7,975 nucleotides of DNA, taken from assembly GCA_900549245.1 (NCBI GenBank), contig URNQ01000073.1, positions 1 through 7,975 of the forward strand. Reading direction: 5' to 3'. The translations under genes and the position numbers were made by a program. The stretch is from an uncultured Collinsella sp. GTDB taxonomy: Bacteria; Actinomycetota; Coriobacteriia; Coriobacteriales; Coriobacteriaceae. Numbering within the stretch: position 1 is the first letter of the stretch; the number at the start of each line of letters is the position of its first letter. Shown here piece by piece: positions 4,072 through 7,975 of the stretch. Under the pieces are notes generated by a model. The model was not told the DNA's origin. It made no database searches and saw nothing but the letters and a program-made list of their open reading frames with translations.

Positions 4072-5143
4072 TGAGTATGTGATCCCGGAGCACTACGAGG
4101 ATCTCACTCCTGCTCCGCAGCTCGACCAGAAGACCCTCAACAAGATGGCTTGGCGCTCCTGCTTCCTGCAGGCCTCGTTCAACTACGAGCGTATGCAGGC
4201 CGCTGGCTGGCTCTACTCCATCATCCCCGGTCTGGAGAAGATCCACACCAACAAGAACGACCTCGCGGCTTCCATGAGCCACAACCTGGAGTTCTTCAAC
4301 ACCCACCCGTTCCTCGTCACCTTTGTTATGGGCATCGTGCTTTCGCTCGAGCAGAACAAGGTTGACATCCCCACGATCCGCGCCGTCCGCGTCGCCGCAA
4401 TGGGCCCGCTCGGTGGTATCGGTGACGCCCTGTTTTGGCTGACGCTCGTGCCTATCACGGCCGGCATCACCTCCAACATGGCCATCAACGGCAACGCTGC
4501 TGCGCCGATCATCTTCCTGGTGATCTTCAACGCTGTCCAGTTCGCTCTGCGCTTCTGGCTCATGAACTGGTCCTACAAGCTTGGCACCAGCGCTATTGAC
4601 GCTCTGACCGCCAACATGCAGGCCTTCACGCGTGCCGCTTCCATCATGGGCGTCTTCGTCGTCGGTTGCCTGGTCGTCACCATGGGTGGCACCCAGATCA
4701 ACCTCCAGATCCCCAACGGCACCACCCGTGGCCTCTCCGCTACTACCGTGATCGTCTCCGAGAAGGAGGCCGAGAACTTCACCGGTATGGAGGGCATCGA
4801 TACCGAGACCGCTGAGGCCGGTACTATCGCCATGACCGATAAGGACGGCAACGCCCTTACCGCTTCCGATGCCGACGGCAACGCTGTCGAGTGCGGCGTC
4901 ACCGATCTGGGTAACGGCATGGAGTCCGTGACCTACGGCACCGTTACCGAGGATCCGGTCAACTTCTCTGTTGCCGACACCCTCAACACCATCGTCCCGA
5001 AGCTCGTCCCGCTTATGCTTACGCTGCTGCTTTACTACATGTTCGCTAAGCACAGCTGGACCCCGACCAAGGGCATTCTCCTGCTCTTCGTCCTTGGCAT
5101 CCTGGGCGCTGGCCCGCTTGGTCTCTGGCCGAGCATCTGGTAA
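4061..5143 (+). CDS. agaE: Mannose-family PTS membrane component EIID with long acidic insert (AgaE-like)
   Basis: 360-residue partner of EIIC. The ATG at 4061 is preferred over an in-frame ATG at 4028 because GGAGGTGA (4045-4052) lies eight bases before it and the protein then begins MASNEYVIPEHYEDLTP. Family features: the N-terminal LNKMAWRSCFLQASFNYERMQAAGWLY region (split by a few variable positions), the HPF at 82-84, and the GPLGGIGDALFW motif (115-126). The end is LLFVLGILGAGPLGLW. ManZ/AgaD-type proteins are usually about 265-305 residues; the excess here falls at about 221-300, between the membrane segment ending near 210 and the last membrane region starting near 311. This insert is acidic and threonine-rich and contains DKDGNALTASDADGNAV. 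It is followed by a terminator, closing the operon. Confidence 0.92.
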   Translation: MASNEYVIPEHYEDLTPAPQLDQKTLNKMAWRSCFLQASFNYERMQAAGWLYSIIPGLEKIHTNKNDLAASMSHNLEFFNTHPFLVTFVMGIVLSLEQNKVDIPTIRAVRVAAMGPLGGIGDALFWLTLVPITAGITSNMAINGNAAAPIIFLVIFNAVQFALRFWLMNWSYKLGTSAIDALTANMQAFTRAASIMGVFVVGCLVVTMGGTQINLQIPNGTTRGLSATTVIVSEKEAENFTGMEGIDTETAEAGTIAMTDKDGNALTASDADGNAVECGVTDLGNGMESVTYGTVTEDPVNFSVADTLNTIVPKLVPLMLTLLLYYMFAKHSWTPTKGILLLFVLGILGAGPLGLWPSIW

Positions 5144-5151
5144 GGCTCTAG

Positions 5152-5196
5152 CTTGAGGGGTGTGTCCCTACGCGGCTCACACCCCGACCCCTTAAG
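5152..5196 (+). other. Stem-loop with alternative pairings after the PTS operon
   Basis: GGGGTGTG (5157-5164) pairs perfectly with CACACCCC (5178-5185). Alternatively CTTGAGGGG (5152-5160) pairs with CCCCTTAAG (5188-5196) with one G-U. The two choices compete for the same GGGG. There is no T-run, so this may serve as an mRNA 3'-end stabiliser ahead of the true terminator at 5210. Confidence 0.45.
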
Positions 5197-5209
5197 CCAT
5201 GTGTATGTT

Positions 5210-5251
5210 AAAAGCCGCGTGCTCGAAAGAGCGCGCGGCTTTTGTTTTCTT
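5210..5251 (+). terminator. Rho-independent terminator of the PTS operon
   Basis: A 15-bp stem (AAAAGCCGCGTGCTC, 5210-5224, with its complement 5229-5243, one T-G wobble) is capped by a GAAA tetraloop and followed by GTTTTCTT. Because the stem begins with AAAA, it may also work on the opposite strand. Confidence 0.9.
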
Positions 5252-5328
5252 AATGATTCGGGTGTGGCAGACAGATAATGCATAACACCCTAGGTAGTTA
5301 GCCGAATTCGAGCAAAAGGGAGGATAGG

Positions 5329-6060
5329 ATGGCGATCGGAGCGCGTAAGCAACCGCTGTACGATCAGCTGGTCGATATTCTGACCGAAAAGATTGACCAT
5401 GAATATCGCGCCGGTGACATGATTCCTTCCGAGCGCGAACTTTCGGAGCGCTATGGTCTCTCGCGCACTACGGTACGCCTGGCTCTGCAGGAACTGGAGC
5501 GTTTAGGACTGGTGGTTCGGCAGCACGGTCGCGGTACCTTTGTGACCGACCGTTCGGCAAAAGCAACCAATCTTATGCAGTCCTACAGCTTTACCGAGCA
5601 GATGCGCGCGATGGGTCGAGAACCCGAGACCACGATTCTCGAGTTTTGCGAGATGGAGGCCGATAAGAATCTGGCCGAGCATATGGGATTGCGCATCGGT
5701 GATCGCATTTTTAAACTCAAGCGCCTTCGTTCTGCCGACAACATGCCCATGATGGTCGAACGCAGCTATCTACCGGTTCGTCAATTTCTGTCCCTAAAGC
5801 GACCGCTGCTGGAGCGTAAGCCGCTTTACGATGTGATTGAGCAGGACTTTCAGCAAAAGATTCGCGTGGCCGAAGAGGAGTTCTATGCGAGCATAGCCCG
5901 TCCCACCGATGCCCACCTTTTGGGAATTGTCGAGGGCTCGCCTGTGCTCGATTTGGTCAGGACTACGTATAACGAGTCAAACGAGGTAGTGGAGTACACA
6001 CTCTCGGTTGCTCGTGCCGATCAGTTTAAATACAAGGTTTACCACCAGCGCAGTAACTAG
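5329..6060 (+). CDS. GntR/HutC-family transcriptional regulator (amino-sugar type, UTRA domain)
   Basis: 243 residues. The N-terminal winged helix-turn-helix (about 9-73) contains PLYDQLVDIL, IPSERELSERYGLSRTTVRLAL and the wing GRGTFV (67-72). The rest (about 95-235) fits a UTRA ligand-binding domain, with YSFTEQMRAMGREPETTIL at its start, ERSYLP in the middle and RTTYNESNEVVEYTLSVARAD near the end. NagR/YvoA and DasR of this family respond to amino-sugar phosphates and bind TGGT-N4-ACCA sites; that exact geometry occurs at 1808-1819 and 6101-6112. It therefore probably represses both the PTS operon and agaS. The start has AGGGAGGATAGG before the ATG. No strong promoter is evident (GATAAT at 5274-5279 without a good -35), and no copy of the operator precedes the gene. 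No terminator separates it from agaS. Confidence 0.92.
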   Translation: MAIGARKQPLYDQLVDILTEKIDHEYRAGDMIPSERELSERYGLSRTTVRLALQELERLGLVVRQHGRGTFVTDRSAKATNLMQSYSFTEQMRAMGREPETTILEFCEMEADKNLAEHMGLRIGDRIFKLKRLRSADNMPMMVERSYLPVRQFLSLKRPLLERKPLYDVIEQDFQQKIRVAEEEFYASIARPTDAHLLGIVEGSPVLDLVRTTYNESNEVVEYTLSVARADQFKYKVYHQRSN

Positions 6061-6100
6061 TGCTCGCATCGTTTCCATATGGTGATTCTTTGCATTTAAC

Positions 6101-6120
6101 TGGTTACTACCAGATAACCA
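6101..6120. promoter_or_regulatory. GntR/HutC operator before agaS
   Basis: TGGTTACTACCA (6101-6112) is identical to the site before the PTS operon, including one further G. An extra half-site follows: TGGTTA (6101-6106) and TAACCA (6115-6120) form a perfect inverted repeat around eight bases. The site covers the expected -35 region of the agaS promoter, a position suited to repression. Confidence 0.75.
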
Positions 6121-6129
6121 ACCGAAGTG

Positions 6130-6135
6130 TATAAT
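6130..6135 (+). promoter_or_regulatory. -10 box of the agaS promoter
   Basis: A perfect TATAAT at 6130-6135 lies 39 bases upstream of the agaS ATG. The bases 17 upstream (CTACCA) are a poor -35 and belong to the GntR-type operator. Transcription would start near 6142. A read-through transcript from the gntR gene may add to expression. Confidence 0.6.
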
Positions 6136-6174
6136 TGCACGTCAGAGGATTACTTCTAGAGAGAGGTATTAGAA

Positions 6175-7341
6175 ATGTTCGAGAAGAGTGTCGAGGAGCT
6201 CACCGAGCTCGGCGCCCAGATCACCACGGCCGAGATTGCTCAGCAGCCCGAGCTTTGGCGTGATACGCTCAACATCTATCGCGAGAACAAGGAGGCCATC
6301 GAGGCCTTCCTGGCCGAGGCTCGCGCTATGGGCGAGGGTCGTCTGTCCGTTGTCTTCACCGGTGCCGGTACGTCCGACTACGTTGGCGATACCTGCGCCC
6401 CGTACCTGCGTCACGCTGGCAACACTGATCTCTACGACTTTAAGCCCATCGCCACGACCGACATCGTGAGCGCCCCGCGCGACTTCCTGCGCGCCGAGGA
6501 TCCCACGCTCGTGGTTTCCTTTGCCCGCTCTGGCAACAGCCCCGAGAGCCTTGCCGCCGTTGCCGTTGCCAAGGAGCTCGTCCACAACGTCAAGTTCCTC
6601 AACATCACCTGCGCTCCCGAGGGCAAGCTCGCCGTCGAGTCTGCCGATGATCCCAACGCGCTGACGCTGCTCATTCCGCGCGCCAACGACAAGGGCTTCG
6701 CCATGACCGGTTCTTATTCCTGCATGACCCTGCTCTCCACCCTTATTTTCGACACTGCCTCTGACGAGCAGAAGGCCGAGTGGGTCGAGACGATTGCCAA
6801 GATGGGCGAGGAGGTCATCTCCCGTGAGCCCGAGATCGCCGATTGCCTCGCTGGCGACTTCAACCGCGTGACCTACCTGGGCTCCGGCTCCTTTGGCGGC
6901 CTTGCTCAGGAGAGCCAGCTCAAGATCCTCGAGCTCGCTCACGGTCTGGTTGCTACTTCCTACGACACCTCCATGGGCTATCGTCACGGACCTAAGTCCT
7001 TCGTCGACGATAAGACGCTCGTCTTTGTGTTCGTCAACAACGACGCCTACACCCGTCAGTACGACATCGACATCCTCAACGAGATCGGTGGCGACAAGAT
7101 CGCTCAGCACACCGTTGCCGTTCAGCAGGATGGCGCTACCGTCTACGAGGGCGAGTCCTTCACCTTTAAGGGCTACGAGGCGCTTCCCGAGGGCTACCTT
7201 GCCCTGCCGTTCGTGATGTTTGCCCAGGCTATCAGCCTGCTCAACTCCGTGCGCGTGGGCAACACGCCCGATACGCCGAGCCCCACCGGCACGGTCAACC
7301 GCGTGGTTAAGGGCGTGACGATTCACCCCTTCACCGCTTAA
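6175..7341 (+). CDS. agaS: AgaS: galactosamine-6-phosphate deaminase/isomerase, double SIS domain
   Basis: 388 residues, the usual AgaS length. Two SIS (sugar isomerase) domains occupy about 50-205 and 225-370. In the first, FTGAGTSDYVG (61-71) and SFARSGNSPES (115-125) are the phosphosugar-binding loops. In the second, YLGSGSFGGLAQESQLKILEL (split around 234-254) and YRHGPKSF (269-276) are the AgaS/GlmS-like active-site motifs. AgaS converts galactosamine 6-phosphate to tagatose 6-phosphate and ammonia; older annotation calls it tagatose-6-phosphate ketose/aldose isomerase. It acts in the cytosol after NagA/AgaA. AGAGAGG lies eight bases before the ATG. It has its own promoter with a GntR-type operator, and a strong terminator follows. 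Presence of agaS rather than nagB is the main evidence for a galactosamine pathway. Confidence 0.93.
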   Translation: MFEKSVEELTELGAQITTAEIAQQPELWRDTLNIYRENKEAIEAFLAEARAMGEGRLSVVFTGAGTSDYVGDTCAPYLRHAGNTDLYDFKPIATTDIVSAPRDFLRAEDPTLVVSFARSGNSPESLAAVAVAKELVHNVKFLNITCAPEGKLAVESADDPNALTLLIPRANDKGFAMTGSYSCMTLLSTLIFDTASDEQKAEWVETIAKMGEEVISREPEIADCLAGDFNRVTYLGSGSFGGLAQESQLKILELAHGLVATSYDTSMGYRHGPKSFVDDKTLVFVFVNNDAYTRQYDIDILNEIGGDKIAQHTVAVQQDGATVYEGESFTFKGYEALPEGYLALPFVMFAQAISLLNSVRVGNTPDTPSPTGTVNRVVKGVTIHPFTA

Positions 7342-7359
7342 TCGCGTCCCCCTGTAAGG

Positions 7360-7402
7360 GCGCCCGTCCGCTCATAACGGCGGGCGGGCGCTTTTTGTTT
7401 TT
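7360..7402 (+). terminator. Rho-independent terminator after agaS
   Basis: A 12-bp GC-rich stem, GCGCCCGTCCGC (7360-7371) with GCGGGCGGGCGC (7380-7391), contains one T-G wobble and has an 8-base loop. TTTTTGTTTTT follows. It separates agaS from nagA. Confidence 0.92.
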
Positions 7403-7459
7403 ACTTGAACCGGGTATAAGTATCACCACGGTCAACTGCTTTAGAAGCAAGGAGTGCAT

Positions 7460-7975
7460 ATGAGCACGTACGCAATTAAGGCTGACAAGTTTTTCTTGCC
7501 GGCAGGTCCGCAACTGGGCGGCTATCTTATGGTCGAGGATGGCGTCTTTGGCGCCTGGCAGGCCGACGAGCCCTCTTGCGAGATTAAGGACTACACGGGA
7601 TCGTGGATCGCACCGGGTATGGTCGACACCCACATTCATGGCTTCTATAACCACTCGACTACCGATAACGATCCCGAGGGCATCGATATCAGCTCGACCG
7701 AGCTCGCCCGTCGTGGTACCACCAGCTGGCTGCCCACGACGTTCACCGATGGCGTCGAGCAGATTAAGGACGCCTGCGCCGCCATCGCCCAGGCTGACGA
7801 AGGCCGCGGCCCCGACTTCTGCGGTGCTCGCATTCAGGGCATCTACCTGGAGGGCCCCTTCTTTACCATGAAGCACGTGGGCGCGCAGAACCCCGCTTAT
7901 CTGATCGACCCCTCCGAGGAGGTCTTCGATCAGTGGCAGGAGGCTGCGGGCGGCCGCCACCGTTACACTCATCGT
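7460..7975 (+). CDS. nagA: N-acetyl-amino-sugar-6-phosphate deacetylase NagA/AgaA, N-terminal part (partial)
   Basis: The first 172 residues are present; the gene runs off the right edge with no stop (the family is about 380-400 residues). It starts MSTYAIKADKFFLPAG, with AAGGAG eight bases before the ATG. WIAPGMVDTHIHGF (49-62) contains the HxH motif (H58, H60), and YLEGPFF (129-135) contains the metal-ligand glutamate E131 of the amidohydrolase superfamily. The following HVGAQNPAYL replaces the KGTHNPNF of E. coli NagA, so the usual histidine is a glutamine; this may mark an AgaA-like subgroup. The enzyme removes acetate from GalNAc-6-P or GlcNAc-6-P, feeding AgaS. A weak promoter may lie at TATAAG (7415-7420), but no TGGT-N4-ACCA operator is seen. 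Confidence 0.9.
   Translation, partial: MSTYAIKADKFFLPAGPQLGGYLMVEDGVFGAWQADEPSCEIKDYTGSWIAPGMVDTHIHGFYNHSTTDNDPEGIDISSTELARRGTTSWLPTTFTDGVEQIKDACAAIAQADEGRGPDFCGARIQGIYLEGPFFTMKHVGAQNPAYLIDPSEEVFDQWQEAAGGRHRYTHR

Noticed and set aside
3974..5053. Antisense 359-codon open frame over EIIC/EIID
   Set aside because: Repetitive His/Asp/Gly/Glu-rich translation with no domain; a shadow of the GC-rich EIID gene on the other strand.
5274..5279. GATAAT as the gntR promoter
   Set aside because: No acceptable -35 lies 16-18 bases upstream and there is no TG extension; too weak to list as a feature.
6075..6082. CCATATGG palindrome between gntR and agaS
   Set aside because: An 8-bp palindrome occurring once, with no repeat elsewhere and no link to a known site, is not distinguishable from chance.
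6169..7326. Antisense 385-codon open frame across agaS
   Set aside because: It mirrors agaS almost end to end, has low-complexity Gly/Val/Asp-rich content and no family motifs; it results from the strong G/C third-position bias of agaS.
7426..7435. ACCACGGT before nagA as a GntR-type operator
   Set aside because: It lacks the TGGT-N4-ACCA arrangement and one base of the half-site; a short chance palindrome is more likely.
7331..7972. Antisense 213-codon open frame over nagA
   Set aside because: It spans the agaS terminator and the nagA 5' region, has no domain, and conflicts with the clear NagA motifs on the plus strand.

Overview
The window looks like a piece of an actinobacterial gut commensal genome, most likely the class Coriobacteriia and probably Collinsella. 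This is inferred from the GC-rich codon use with C/G-ending codons, the gene content and the protein style; no database search was possible. No rRNA, tRNA or CRISPR array is visible.

Left third (1-1513), minus strand. The window opens inside an IS3-family (IS150-like) insertion sequence whose orfA-side end is at about 290. It lies just downstream of a two-gene operon encoding a four-helix DUF2975 membrane protein and a YozG-type Xre/Cro repressor. The IS seems to have landed in the loop of that operon's terminator. A perfect hairpin just inside the IS end hides the Shine-Dalgarno sequence of the transposase. Behind the operon promoter, which carries two palindromes, is a short TPR-like remnant.

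Regulatory region (1484-1936). About 450 bases with no convincing gene hold several palindromes: two copies of a CGGT/ACCG inverted repeat, a cre-like LacI-family site, an AAAACGTTTT palindrome, an extended -10 promoter and a TGGT-N4-ACCA operator. A 5' leader follows that can fold over the ribosome binding site of the first PTS gene.

Middle (1937-5251), plus strand. A complete mannose-family (AgaVWEF-like) phosphotransferase operon runs EIIA, YajC-like protein, EIIB, EIIC, EIID and ends at a strong terminator. The YajC-like gene is embedded in the operon and translationally coupled to EIIA. EIID carries an unusually long acidic insert with repeated DxDGN motifs.

Right third (5329-7975), plus strand. 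A GntR/HutC regulator is followed by agaS (double-SIS amino-sugar-phosphate deaminase/isomerase), a terminator, and the 5' part of a nagA/agaA deacetylase. The same 13-bp operator, TGGTTACTACCAG, lies before both the PTS operon and agaS. It has the geometry of NagR/DasR sites, so the GntR protein probably controls both units.

Taken together, the locus probably imports N-acetylgalactosamine (or a related amino sugar) as its 6-phosphate, deacetylates it with NagA/AgaA, and deaminates/isomerises it with AgaS to tagatose 6-phosphate. The kinase and aldolase steps are not in the window.
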